A DNA stretch of 43,270 bases from Corallococcus sp. CA053C (GTDB taxonomy: Bacteria > Myxococcota > Myxococcia > Myxococcales > Myxococcaceae), in contig NZ_RAWA01000032.1 of assembly GCF_003611675.1 (NCBI RefSeq), forward strand, positions 1 to 43,270, given 5' to 3'. Positions 26,833 to 35,452 of this stretch are shown here, in pieces. Position 1 is the stretch's first letter. The number at the start of each line of letters is the position of its first letter. The notes under the pieces are model-generated. The model searched no databases and was not told where the DNA came from. It was given only the letters and a program-made list of their open reading frames with translations. A program made the translations under genes and the position numbers.

Positions 26833-28623
26833 CTACTTCACGCCCACGGCGGTCCAGGCGTCCTGCACCTTCTTCACTTCGGTGGAGTCCTTGCCGTACA
26901 GGTCCGTGGCGGCCTTCACCGTGGCCGCGCGGGCCTGGGAGAAGTTCGTCTGCGGCGTCATGTACGTGGTGAGGGCGCGGCCGAAGATCTTCAGGCTCTT
27001 CTCCATGCCGATGCCGTCCTTCACCTCCAGGCCGGACGTCTTGTTCTTGCCGCCCTCGGTCAGCAGGTAGAAGGCGTTGTTGGCGATGCCGCTGGAGCCG
27101 TGCACCTCCGTCTGCTTCGGGTAGTTCTTGTAGTTGTCGACGGAGTAGCCGTCCGACGTCGGGTCGTTCATGTAGCGGAGGGCGTCCGTGTTGTCGCCGT
27201 TCTTGGGCGTCCACGCGTCCTCGCCCACGGACCAGTCGAACTTCACCCCGCTGTTCTTCTGGCTGGCGTACCACTCCACGCCCGTCCCCATGATGTCGCT
27301 GAAGGACTCGTTGAGGCCGCCGGACTCGCCCTCGTACTCCAGGCCCGCGGTGCGCTCGGTGAGGCCGTGGCTGATTTCATGGCCCGCGATGTCCAGCGTG
27401 GTGAGCGGGCCGGAGTCCTTCCCGTCGCCGTCGCCGTACTGCATCTTCGAGCCGTCCCAGAACGCGTTCACCAGGTTCACGTCGGTGTGCACGTAGGAGA
27501 CGAGCTTCTCACCCTTGCCGTCGATGGAGTCGCGGCCGAGGATGTCCTTGTAGAAGTCGTACGTCATCTCCGCGCCGTAGTGCGCGTCCACGGCGGTGGC
27601 GGCGCGCGTCGGGTCGCCCTTCTCACCCCAGACGTCGTTCTTGTCGGTGAAGCCCGTGGTGCCGGACGCCTCCGTCGCGTTCTTCGCGTCGTAGGTCACG
27701 ATGCCCTTGCCGCGCGTCTTGTCCTCCAGGGAGAACGTGCCGTCCTTGTTCTTCGTCGTGGTGATGTCCACCTTGCCGCTGTACATCGTCGTGTCGTCCG
27801 CGACGCCCGTGGCGCGGCCCTTGTCGCCCGTCGTGGGCGTGGTGCTGGGCGTCTTCGACGGGGTCGCCGCGCCGCCCGCGCGGGTGACGCCCGGACGGTC
27901 GAAGTGGCTGATGGTGTTGAACTGCTTGATGGACGCGCCGGTGTTCGCGTCGATGAAGTAGTTCATCGACCGGGGCTGCTTGCCGCCCGTCACGGACGTG
28001 TCCGTCAACGTCACGTGGTACGCCGCGCGGTACTGGCCGTCGCGGCCCTTCACGATTTCACGCTCCACGGTGGGCGGGCGCGTCGTGCCGCCGTTGAAGT
28101 CCTTCTGCGCCACCGCGAGCGCGTCCTTCGCGGAGAGCTTCGTGGGCGACTTGCCCAGGCCCACGGGGATGGTGGACACGTCGCCCGTCAGGCTGTCGAA
28201 CTGCCCCTTCGCGTCCAGGTGGCCGATGACCTGCTCGCCGGAGACCTTCACGCCTTCGTGCATGCGGTCCATGCGCACGTGCGTCATGCCCAGCTGATCC
28301 CGCTCCACCGAGCGCGGCGAGAACGACGTGCCGCCGGTGATGCCGGTCAGCTGCGGGTTCTTCTGGTTCACGTACGCCACCGTCTGCTGCACGGCCTGCT
28401 GCGCCTGGGGGCTGCTCAGGTCCACCGGACCCGGCGTCACCTTCGTGCCCACGCCGTTCAGCGCGACGGTCGCCTTCGCCTTGCTCGGCGCGCCCGCGCT
28501 GAAGCTGGACTGGGTGCTCATGCCCACCGGGCCCGTGGGCTTCGCCACCGTGTTCGCGGGCTTCGCGTCGGTGCGCTGGGAGGGGATGACGGCGGGCTTC
28601 GAGAGGTCGGTGCGAAGAGCCAT
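26833..28623 (-). CDS. M4 (thermolysin-like) metallopeptidase without a signal peptide
   Basis: A 596-aa zinc peptidase. Residues about 60-270 form the FTP/PepSY-type propeptide (QAVQQTVAYVNQKNPQLTGI; HVRMDRMHEGVKVSGEQVIG). The catalytic domain has GHEISHGLTE (HExxH, about 410) and the third ligand Glu in GGLNESFSDIMG about 20 residues on. A C-terminal helical domain ends FSQARAATVKAATDLYG, as in thermolysin. Such enzymes are normally secreted via Sec, yet the first 60 residues (MALRTDLSKPAVIPSQRTDA) are polar, Pro/Ala/Thr-rich and contain no hydrophobic core, so export must use another route or the protein acts inside. No obvious ribosome site precedes the ATG at 28623. The presence of a propeptide argues for autocatalytic activation. 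Confidence 0.95.
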   Translation of the reverse strand: MALRTDLSKPAVIPSQRTDAKPANTVAKPTGPVGMSTQSSFSAGAPSKAKATVALNGVGTKVTPGPVDLSSPQAQQAVQQTVAYVNQKNPQLTGITGGTSFSPRSVERDQLGMTHVRMDRMHEGVKVSGEQVIGHLDAKGQFDSLTGDVSTIPVGLGKSPTKLSAKDALAVAQKDFNGGTTRPPTVEREIVKGRDGQYRAAYHVTLTDTSVTGGKQPRSMNYFIDANTGASIKQFNTISHFDRPGVTRAGGAATPSKTPSTTPTTGDKGRATGVADDTTMYSGKVDITTTKNKDGTFSLEDKTRGKGIVTYDAKNATEASGTTGFTDKNDVWGEKGDPTRAATAVDAHYGAEMTYDFYKDILGRDSIDGKGEKLVSYVHTDVNLVNAFWDGSKMQYGDGDGKDSGPLTTLDIAGHEISHGLTERTAGLEYEGESGGLNESFSDIMGTGVEWYASQKNSGVKFDWSVGEDAWTPKNGDNTDALRYMNDPTSDGYSVDNYKNYPKQTEVHGSSGIANNAFYLLTEGGKNKTSGLEVKDGIGMEKSLKIFGRALTTYMTPQTNFSQARAATVKAATDLYGKDSTEVKKVQDAWTAVGVK

Positions 28624-28966
28624 GGTGGAGGTCTCGGTCGGGGGAGTGGGACGAACAAATTGATTCTCGGGTCAGCCGCCCGAAGGTTGCGTGTGCGTGG
28701 GAATCCGACAGGGCGATTTGTGGCTCAAGCCCATGATTTAATTGATGAAGTTGCCATCCCACATTTCCCGCAAAGAACATTCCAACCGGTAGGTAGGTGG
28801 CTCTCACGGGTTGTATTTCGAAGCATTTTCGAGCCCTCCCGCACCGGTCGTCCACCCACTGCCCGTCGCTGGAGCCCGCCGTGGAGGCATGCAGGCGGGC
28901 AGGGGCGGTCTCCGGCGCCCGCGCACCCCACCTTTCGTGAGGGGCCCCCTGACGAAAGGACGTGGG
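28624..28966. promoter_or_regulatory. Divergent intergenic region, AT-richer core
   Basis: This 343-base gap separates the M4 peptidase and FUSC starts. It contains a stretch at about 28724-28830 that is clearly richer in A/T than the rest of the window, as expected for promoters, but I could not fit a convincing -35/-10 or sigma-54 site. The right end holds a long hairpin at 28931-28959, described separately. An open frame from 28811 in the FUSC frame is considered non-coding. Confidence 0.5.
28931..28959 (+). promoter_or_regulatory. Inverted repeat overlapping the FUSC ribosome site
   Basis: CCTTTCGT (28931-28938) and ACGAAAGG (28952-28959) are perfect inverted copies flanking the palindrome GGGGCCCC (28941-28948), giving a nearly continuous 29-base stem. 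The right arm contains the AAAGG used as ribosome site for the ATG at 28967. It may be a repressor operator or an RNA hairpin that hides the ribosome site. Confidence 0.6.
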
Positions 28967-31165
28967 ATGCGTGGGGACGGAGGCGAGCCAGGGACGGAAG
29001 GCTGGGTGGCGCCGCGCGGGGCTTCCGCCCGGGGACACCTGCCCCGGCACGTCGCCGGCCTCTTCCGCTTCCAGCCGGGCCGGCCCGCGGTGGCGGCGGG
29101 GCTGCGCACGGGGCTGGCGTTGGGCGTCCCGCTGGCGGTGTCCGCGCTCCTGCAACTGCCGCAGGCGTCCTGGGCGGGGATGGCCGGGCTCTTCGTGGCG
29201 CTGGTGGACAAGGGCGGGCCGTACCGCACACGCGCGCACGCGATGGGCGCGATGACGGTGCTGGGCGCGGTGGTGGGGTTGATCATCGCGCTGCCCAGCC
29301 CCTTCTGGGTGGATGTGGCGCTGACGCTCTGCTGGGTGACGGCGTGCGGCTTCGCGCGCAGCTTCGGCGACACACCGGGCATCCTGGGGATGCTGCTGGC
29401 GAACCTCTTCGTGGTGTCGCTGGCGCTGCCGTCGCACGGGCCGGGGGCCGCGCTGATGCAGGCCGCGTACTTCGTGGCGGGCGGCCTGTGGTCCATGTTC
29501 CTGGGGCTGGTGCTCTGGCCGCTGAGGCCCTACCGCCCGGCGCGGCTCGCCATCGCCACCTGCTACGAGGAGCTGGCGAACGTCGCGGAGGCGGTGGCGG
29601 GCTGGCCGTTGGAAGGGCCCTCGCGCGTGGGGACGTGGGAGGCGGTGCAGCGGGCCGCGCGCATGCGGCAGTCCCTGGAGACGGCGCGCGCCACGCTGGG
29701 CGCCACGCGGCAGGGACGCCAGGAGGAGAGTGGCCGGGGCGAACACCTGCTGGTGTTGCTGGAGGACGCGGACGCGCTGTCGCTGCTGCTCACCGCGATG
29801 GCGGAGGCGCTGGACGAAGCCCCGCGTGAAGGGGCCTGTCGCACGGCCCGCACGGAGGCGCAGCGCGCGCTGCGGTCGCTGGCGGTGGACCTCCGGGGCG
29901 TGGTGGGCGCGCTGGCGCGGGGCTCGGTGCCGGGGCCGAGCGCGTGGGACGCGGAAGGAGTGACGCGTTTGCTCGCCGCCGACGGCGGATGGCCGGAGCC
30001 GGCGCGCTCGCAGTACGCGCACGTCGCGGGCCTGTTGGGACGGCTGCGCGAGTACAGCGCGGTGGCGCTGGACGTGGCTTCGCGGCTGGAGGAGCGCACG
30101 CCCCTGCCCGAGCGCGACACGCAGCCCTTCGCCCCGGCTCCCGGCCATGAGCGCGCCTGGTGGGCGGTGCTGGGCGACCACCTGACGCCCCAGTCCGTCA
30201 TCTTCCGGCACGCGCTGCGGCTGGGCATCACCGCCACGGTGGCGACGGCGGTGGCGGAGGGCCTGGGGCTCAATCACGGGTACTGGGTGACCATCACCGT
30301 CATCGTCGTGCTGCAACCCTACGCGGGCCTCACGGCGGAGAAGGGGCTGCAACGCGTGGCGGGGACGCTGGTGGGCAGCGTGCTGGCCATGGGGCTCGTG
30401 CACGTGCTGCCCGCGAAGTGGATGATGCTCGCGGCCATCGTGGTGCTCGTCTGCGTGTCGGTGAGCGTGCGGCCCCTCAACTTCACCGTCTTCCAGGTGC
30501 TGCTCGCGCCGGCGCTGGTGCTGCTCGCCGAAATCCAGTCGGGGGACTGGCAGCTCGCGGGCGTGCGCATCCTCAACACGCTGCTGGGCGGCGCGCTGGC
30601 GCTGGTGGGCATGCGGCTGTTGTGGCCCAGCCCTGAACACGCGCGCTTCCCGGAGGAGGTGGCCTCCGTGCTGCGGGCGGATCGGGACTACCTGCGGGAG
30701 GTGGCGCGGACGCCGGTGCCCACGGAGTCCGACTTGCGCGAGGCGCGGCGCAAGGTGGGCGTGGCGCTGCTGTCCGCGGAGGCGTCCTTCCAGCGGCTGC
30801 TCAGTGAATGGAAGGGGCCCGCGAAGGAGCTGGAGCCGGGCATGGCGCTCATCACCTTCGCGCGGCGCTTCACCGCGGCGGTGACGGCGCTGGCGGCGAG
30901 CCGCGCGTGGCACCCGACGTCGGACCTGGGCCCGGTGGTGCGCTACGCGTCGGACGCGCTGGAGGAGTTGTCCCAGGCGCTGGTGGCGCGCCGCGTGCCC
31001 GGGGGCCTCCGGCGCGAGGTGCCCCCGGTGGAAGGCACCGACGCGCTGGCGCGCACCCAGGTGTCACGGCTGGTGCGCCAGCTGGGCGTGCTCCACCACG
31101 CGGTGGAGCGCATGCCGCCCGCCCTGCGCGCGTCAGAGGATGGCGTCAGGTCCGTTCCAGCTTGA
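28967..31165 (+). CDS. FUSC family inner-membrane transporter
   Basis: A 732-aa membrane protein with two sets of transmembrane helices separated by a cytoplasmic helical region. The first set is about residues 45-190 (GLRTGLALGVPLAVSALLQL to FVAGGLWSMFLGLVLWPL), the second about 405-560 (LRLGITATVATAVAEGLGLN, WVTITVIVVLQPYAGLTAEK, FTVFQVLLAPALVLLAE). The repeated WVTITVIVVLQP/RVAGTLVGS pattern is diagnostic of FUSC (YccS/AaeB-like) proteins, thought to export aromatic acids or other small hydrophobics. ATG at 28967 is chosen by its AAAGGA site; earlier codons lie in the intergenic hairpin. Its stop overlaps the convergent HEAT gene by 20 bases. No membrane-fusion partner is adjacent. Confidence 0.93.
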   Translation: MRGDGGEPGTEGWVAPRGASARGHLPRHVAGLFRFQPGRPAVAAGLRTGLALGVPLAVSALLQLPQASWAGMAGLFVALVDKGGPYRTRAHAMGAMTVLGAVVGLIIALPSPFWVDVALTLCWVTACGFARSFGDTPGILGMLLANLFVVSLALPSHGPGAALMQAAYFVAGGLWSMFLGLVLWPLRPYRPARLAIATCYEELANVAEAVAGWPLEGPSRVGTWEAVQRAARMRQSLETARATLGATRQGRQEESGRGEHLLVLLEDADALSLLLTAMAEALDEAPREGACRTARTEAQRALRSLAVDLRGVVGALARGSVPGPSAWDAEGVTRLLAADGGWPEPARSQYAHVAGLLGRLREYSAVALDVASRLEERTPLPERDTQPFAPAPGHERAWWAVLGDHLTPQSVIFRHALRLGITATVATAVAEGLGLNHGYWVTITVIVVLQPYAGLTAEKGLQRVAGTLVGSVLAMGLVHVLPAKWMMLAAIVVLVCVSVSVRPLNFTVFQVLLAPALVLLAEIQSGDWQLAGVRILNTLLGGALALVGMRLLWPSPEHARFPEEVASVLRADRDYLREVARTPVPTESDLREARRKVGVALLSAEASFQRLLSEWKGPAKELEPGMALITFARRFTAAVTALAASRAWHPTSDLGPVVRYASDALEELSQALVARRVPGGLRREVPPVEGTDALARTQVSRLVRQLGVLHHAVERMPPALRASEDGVRSVPA

Positions 31166-32741
31166 CCAGCAGCCGGCGCAGGTCCTCGTTGACGCGCACG
31201 AAGTGGGAGTTGCCCTTCTCGTCCTCCAGCTGCTTGCGCAGCGCGGGCAGGGACGCCTCGCGCACCTTCTTCGCCGCGGCGGGCTCGTCCGTGAGCCAGT
31301 CCACTGCCTGGATGACCGTGGCGCGCGCCTCGGTGTTCTTCTCCGTGAGCCGCGTGGCCAGCGTGGGCCCCTGGTCCACGGCGCCCGAGCGCCCCAGCTC
31401 CAGCGCCGCGCGCTCCAGCATCACCGGGTCCGCCTTGGGCAGCCGCTGCGACCAGCAGCCCGCGTTGCCCGCGCACGCCTGCGCCGCCTCCAGCACCGCG
31501 CCGTGGCCCAGCACCAGGTCCGCGCGCTTCTTGCCCAGCGCCGCCGCGTCCTCGCAGCCCTCCTCACCCGTCACCTTGCAATCGGACGCGGTGCGCGCGG
31601 GCTCCGCGGCCGCGAGCTTCGCGAGCACCGGCTGCTCCCGCGCATCCCCCAGCAGCGCGATGCCCTTGAGCGCCACCTCGCGCGCGTACCAGTCCGGGCT
31701 GCCCGCCGCCTTCTCCAGCGCGGGGAGCGCGTCGCGGCTGCCCACCATCACCAGCGCGCGCACGTAGACGTCGCGCACGGTGGGGTCCGGCTCGGCCACG
31801 AGCGCGCTGAGCGGCTTCACCGCCTCCGGGGCGCGCATCCGCCCCAGCGCGTCCGCCGCCTGCATGCGCACCAGCGCTTGAATCTGCGGATCCGAATGCG
31901 TGAACGACAGCTGCTTCACCAGCGACGGCACCGCGCGCTTCTCCCGGAGGTCGCCCAGCACCTGCGCGGCCTTCATCGGGTAGCTGGCCGGGTTGACGCC
32001 CTGGGCCTTGGCCCACGACAGCAGCTCCGGGTCCTTGCCCTCCAGCGCCGGCAGCAGCGCGTCCGCGGCGGGCGTGCCCAGCTGGTACAGCGCGAAGCTG
32101 CTCTCCACGTAGAAGGATACGCCCCGGCGCTCCTTCGTCAGCGTGCGCAGCAGGGCGGGGATGGCGCGCGGGTCGCCAATCTGCCCCAGCGCTTCAATGG
32201 CCTTCTTGTTGAGGAAGGGCTCCGCTGCCTCGTCGGTGGCCATCGCGATGAGCGGCTCCACCGCGGACTTCGCCTTCAGCGCGCCCAGCACCTGGACGGC
32301 CTCGATGCGCGTGTAGTTGTCCTTGCTGCGCAACAGCGGCACCAGCGACGGCACCGCGCGCGCGTCGCCAATCTTGCCCAGCGCCGTCACCACCGCCTTG
32401 TTCACCTGCTGCTCGGACGCGTCGCTCGCGGACGGATCCAACGCGGCCGTCAGCGGCTCCAGCGAGGACGGGTGGTGCAAATCCCCCAGCGTCCGCGCCA
32501 CCGCCGCCTTCACCTCCGGCTTGCGCTCCGACGACAGCTTCGCGTGGAGCATGGGCAGGAACTGTTCGTTGACGTTGCCCGACGTGCGGAGCGACTCAAT
32601 CACTCGCACCCGGTCATCCGGCCGCTTCGCCCCCTCCATGCTGGACTGCCAGTACTCCGGCGAGGTGGGGTCCTCCTTCTTGCAGCCTCCAAGCGTGAGG
32701 CAGGACACCGCGAGGGACAGGGCGACGAGTGAGCGGGACAT
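31146..32741 (-). CDS. HEAT-repeat lipoprotein
   Basis: A 531-aa lipoprotein: the signal peptide MSRSLVALSLAVSCLTLGGC ends in a lipobox with Cys20. The mature part is a run of HEAT/PBS-lyase-like helical repeats from residue 45 to 380, each of about 35 residues (for example ALGKIGDARAVPSLVPLLRS, ALGQIGDPRAIPALLRTLTK, ALGRMRAPEAVKPLSALVAE). A Cys-containing insertion follows (SDCKVTGEEGCEDA, ACAGNAGCW), then further repeats. It probably sits at the periplasmic face as a protein-binding scaffold. The ATG at 32741 has GGAG five bases upstream; the frame opening to 32795 is not used because it would bury the signal peptide. Tail-to-tail overlap with the FUSC gene is 20 bases. Confidence 0.93.
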   Translation of the reverse strand: MSRSLVALSLAVSCLTLGGCKKEDPTSPEYWQSSMEGAKRPDDRVRVIESLRTSGNVNEQFLPMLHAKLSSERKPEVKAAVARTLGDLHHPSSLEPLTAALDPSASDASEQQVNKAVVTALGKIGDARAVPSLVPLLRSKDNYTRIEAVQVLGALKAKSAVEPLIAMATDEAAEPFLNKKAIEALGQIGDPRAIPALLRTLTKERRGVSFYVESSFALYQLGTPAADALLPALEGKDPELLSWAKAQGVNPASYPMKAAQVLGDLREKRAVPSLVKQLSFTHSDPQIQALVRMQAADALGRMRAPEAVKPLSALVAEPDPTVRDVYVRALVMVGSRDALPALEKAAGSPDWYAREVALKGIALLGDAREQPVLAKLAAAEPARTASDCKVTGEEGCEDAAALGKKRADLVLGHGAVLEAAQACAGNAGCWSQRLPKADPVMLERAALELGRSGAVDQGPTLATRLTEKNTEARATVIQAVDWLTDEPAAAKKVREASLPALRKQLEDEKGNSHFVRVNEDLRRLLVKLERT

Positions 32742-32845
32742 GGGGCTCCTTTGCGTCCAAAAGTCAGCGCGTGCTGTCGGGTGTAGTTCCGACACGTCAA
32801 AGGACGCAAACCTCTACCGACTCCTGGGGTACGCTGGTCAACGAC

Positions 32846-33436
32846 ATGGCCCTCGCCGAAGACAGTCGTAACGCGTCGCGTCCGAACCTCCTGCGCCGGA
32901 CCTACCTGCTCGACCGTGAGTTCCAGCTCAAATACATCCTGCTGCTGACGGGGATGGGAGCGGGAAGCATGCTTCTGTTCGGTGTGCTCGCACTCCAGGT
33001 CCAGGGGATGGCGGAGGAGGGCGGACTGTCAGGCACCGAATCCCTCTGGTGGCTCACCGGCGCGGGCACCGTGGGCATGGGCATCGCGCTCGGCCTGTTC
33101 GGGTTGCTGTTCACGCACCGTGTGGCGGGCCCCGTCCACGTGATGAGCCTGTACGTCGCGGCGCTCGCGGCCGGCCGCTATCCACGCCTGCGCCCCCTGC
33201 GGCGCAAGGACGAATTGAGGGCCTTTTTCGGGCGCTTCAGCGAGGCGGTGGACCGCATCCGTCAGCGCGAGGCCGACGAGGCCCTGGCGCTGGAGCAGGC
33301 GCTCCAGGTGCTCAAGCCCCTGGGCACCACGCCCGAGGTGCGCGAGGCCCTGTCCACGCTGGAGGCCCTGCGCGCGCGCAAGCGCCAGGCGGTGGATGCG
33401 TCCGCGCCGTCCGGTGCCTTCAAGTCCGTGGCCTGA
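32846..33436 (+). CDS. Two-helix membrane protein with HAMP-like segment
   Basis: A 196-aa protein with two transmembrane helices, at about residues 29-52 (YILLLTGMGAGSMLLFGVLA) and 68-90 (WWLTGAGTVGMGIALGLFGL), followed by a HAMP-like linker (THRVAGPVHVMSLYVAALAA, PLRRKDELRAFFGRFSEAVD) and a helical, probably coiled-coil, tail. No kinase, cyclase or methyl-accepting domain follows, so it is a stand-alone membrane/HAMP unit of a type frequent in delta-proteobacteria. It may transmit a membrane signal to a partner. ATG at 32846 follows a 104-base gap that it shares with the divergent HEAT gene. It precedes fmt by 38 bases in the same orientation. Confidence 0.85.
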   Translation: MALAEDSRNASRPNLLRRTYLLDREFQLKYILLLTGMGAGSMLLFGVLALQVQGMAEEGGLSGTESLWWLTGAGTVGMGIALGLFGLLFTHRVAGPVHVMSLYVAALAAGRYPRLRPLRRKDELRAFFGRFSEAVDRIRQREADEALALEQALQVLKPLGTTPEVREALSTLEALRARKRQAVDASAPSGAFKSVA

Positions 33437-33474
33437 AGGCCGCCCTTCCTCTTCCCCAAGGGACTCCCCTCACA

Positions 33475-34410
33475 ATGAGCCGACCCCGCATCGTCTTCAT
33501 GGGCACGCCCGAGTTCGCCGTGGCGTCGCTCGAGGCCTGCTTCGACGTGGGTGACGTCGTGGCCGTCGTCACCCAGCCGGACAAGCCCAAGGGCCGGGGC
33601 AACGCCCTCGCCGCGCCGCCCGTGAAGGAGCGCGCGCTGGAGAAGGGCATCCCCGTGCTCCAGCCGCAGAAGCTGCGCACGCCGCCCTTTTCAGAAGAGC
33701 TGCGCCAGTACGCGCCCGACGTCTGCGTGGTGACGGCCTACGGCAAGATTCTCCCCAAGGACCTGCTGGCCCTGCCGGTGAAGGGCTGCGTCAACGTGCA
33801 CGCGTCGCTGCTGCCGCGCTTCCGGGGCGCCGCGCCCATCCAGTGGGCCATCGCGCACGGCGACGCGGAGACGGGCGTGACGCTGATGGTGATGGACGAG
33901 GGCCTGGACACCGGCCCCATGCTGGCGATGAAGCGGCTGCCCATCGCCCCGGACGAGACGAGCGCCACGCTGCACCCGAAGCTGGCCGCGCTGGGCGGCG
34001 ATCTCCTGCGGGAATCCCTGCCGCGCTACCTGCGCGGGGAGCTGGCGCCCACGCCCCAGCCGTCCGAGGGCATGGTGCTGGCGCCCATCATCGACAAGGA
34101 GAACGCGAAGCTGGACTTCACGAAATCCGCGGTGGAGCTGGACCGGCGGCTGCGCGCCTTCACGCCATGGCCCGGCGCGTACACGTTGCTGGGAGGCAAG
34201 GTCTTCAAGGTGCACCGCATGCGGCCCGCCGCGGGAAAGGGCGCGCCCGGCACGGTGTTGTCCGCGGGGCCAGAGGGCCTGGAGGTGGCGTGCGGCGAGG
34301 GCTCGCTCGTCCTCCTGGACGTCCAGCCGGAGGGCAAGCGGGTGATGCGCGCGGCGGACTTCCTCTCCGGCCACAAATTGCAGCCGGGCAGTCAGCCGTT
34401 CACGTCATGA
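33475..34410 (+). CDS. fmt: Methionyl-tRNA formyltransferase
   Basis: A 311-aa enzyme of normal length. The N-terminal Rossmann-like formyltransferase domain shows IVFMGTPEFAVASLEA, the 10-formyltetrahydrofolate/active-site segment NVHASLLPRFRGAAPIQWAI (Asn107, His109) and MVMDEGLDTGPML with the catalytic Asp. The C-terminal OB-like tRNA-binding domain begins near residue 205 (DFTKSAVELDRRLRAFTPWP). It formylates Met-tRNA for initiation. The ATG at 33475 has only a distant AAGGGA, but homology starts there. The usual partner def (peptide deformylase) is not adjacent; the DHQase-like gene and rsmB follow, so the fmt-rsmB association is kept. Confidence 0.97.
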   Translation: MSRPRIVFMGTPEFAVASLEACFDVGDVVAVVTQPDKPKGRGNALAAPPVKERALEKGIPVLQPQKLRTPPFSEELRQYAPDVCVVTAYGKILPKDLLALPVKGCVNVHASLLPRFRGAAPIQWAIAHGDAETGVTLMVMDEGLDTGPMLAMKRLPIAPDETSATLHPKLAALGGDLLRESLPRYLRGELAPTPQPSEGMVLAPIIDKENAKLDFTKSAVELDRRLRAFTPWPGAYTLLGGKVFKVHRMRPAAGKGAPGTVLSAGPEGLEVACGEGSLVLLDVQPEGKRVMRAADFLSGHKLQPGSQPFTS

Positions 34411-34477
34411 GCGCGCCCCCGAGCGCCATGTGGAATCTTCGCGTCGTGCGGTCTTGGAAGGCCTGGGAGTCTTGTCG

Positions 34478-35452
34478 ATGGGCATGAAGCTGCTGGTGTT
34501 GCACGGTCCGAACCTCAACCTGCTGGGCGAGCGCGAGGACGCGGCCGGGGGACGCCTGTCGGACCTGGACGCCGCGCTGCGCGCGAAGGCGAAGGCGCTG
34601 GGCCTGGAGCTGAAGATCGTCCAGTCCAACCACGAGGGCGTGCTCATCGACACGCTGCACGCCGAGCGCAAGAACGTGGAGGGCATCCTCATCAACCCGG
34701 CGGGCCTCTTCACGTCCTACGCGCTGAAGGAGGCGCTGGAGGCGGTGGGGCTGCCCGCCATCGAGGTGCTGCTCAAGCCGCCCGCCCGCGAGTCCGTGGT
34801 GGCCGAGGCGTGCGCGATGCAGGTGCTGGGGCTGCACGGCTTCGAGCCCTACCTCCAGGCGCTGGAGACGTTCTCCAGCGGCATCTTCCACCCCGCCATC
34901 CCCGGGCCGGTGAAGACCCTGGGCCGCCGCAAGGGCAAGGGCGCCGGTTCGGAGCCGGAGCCGACGGAGGCCGCGCCCCGGCCCACGCCCAAGCTGGTGG
35001 GCCGCGTGCACCCGCTCAAGGGTGGCGCGACGGACCTGACGCGGCTGGCGGCGCCCGCGCGCTCGCTGGCGCGCACGGCGGAGGCGGGAGGGCCGCTGAA
35101 GACGTTGGGCCGCAAGACGTCCTCGTCGTCCGACGCGAAGTCGGAGGGCCGGACGGGCAAGACGCTGGGGCGCGCGGCGAAGGCGGGGGCCACCCCCGCG
35201 TCGGACCTGCTCACGCGCGCGCTCGTGCGCCAGAAGATCGCCGACCGCCTGGCGGGACGGATGAGTGAAGCGGAGCTGGCCACCTGGGCACGCGCGAAGT
35301 ATCAGCAGGTCCAGCGTGGCGAACCCGCGGAGAGTGGCCACCGCGAGCTCTTGGAGGACAGCCTCCAGAGCCTCACCCTGTCCCATCTGCCCGCGACGCG
35401 GATGACGGACGAGCAACTGGTGCATCTGATGACCCGGCTGGAAGAAGGATGA
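34478..35452 (+). CDS. Type II dehydroquinase-like protein with lost catalytic residues and C-terminal extension
   Basis: A 324-aa protein. Residues 1-140 have the type II 3-dehydroquinate dehydratase fold: LLVLHGPNLNLLGERED, IVQSNHEGVLIDTLH and ILINPAGLFTSYALKEAL. Several catalytic positions of real enzymes are missing: the Tyr of REPxxYG is Gly, the His of THTS is absent with a one-residue deletion, and the His of EVHxSN is Leu (EVLLKPPARES). The equivalents of the active-site Arg and Asn remain. Real type II enzymes end near residue 150; here about 180 residues follow, with three TLGR motifs (VKTLGRRKGKG, LKTLGRKTSSS, GKTLGRAAKAG) and a helical end domain. ATG at 34478 has GGGAG at 8 bases. 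It overlaps rsmB by four bases. Automatic annotation as aroQ would probably be wrong about activity. Confidence 0.88.
   Translation: MGMKLLVLHGPNLNLLGEREDAAGGRLSDLDAALRAKAKALGLELKIVQSNHEGVLIDTLHAERKNVEGILINPAGLFTSYALKEALEAVGLPAIEVLLKPPARESVVAEACAMQVLGLHGFEPYLQALETFSSGIFHPAIPGPVKTLGRRKGKGAGSEPEPTEAAPRPTPKLVGRVHPLKGGATDLTRLAAPARSLARTAEAGGPLKTLGRKTSSSSDAKSEGRTGKTLGRAAKAGATPASDLLTRALVRQKIADRLAGRMSEAELATWARAKYQQVQRGEPAESGHRELLEDSLQSLTLSHLPATRMTDEQLVHLMTRLEEG

Noticed and set aside
28058-30913. 951-codon minus-strand open frame across two genes and an intergenic region
   Set aside because: It spans the promoter region and is antisense to FUSC and out of frame with the peptidase; composition is shadow-like.
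31146-31165. 20-base overlap of FUSC and HEAT gene ends as a possible frameshift
   Set aside because: Both C-termini look natural, and tail-to-tail overlaps of this size are common in compact genomes.
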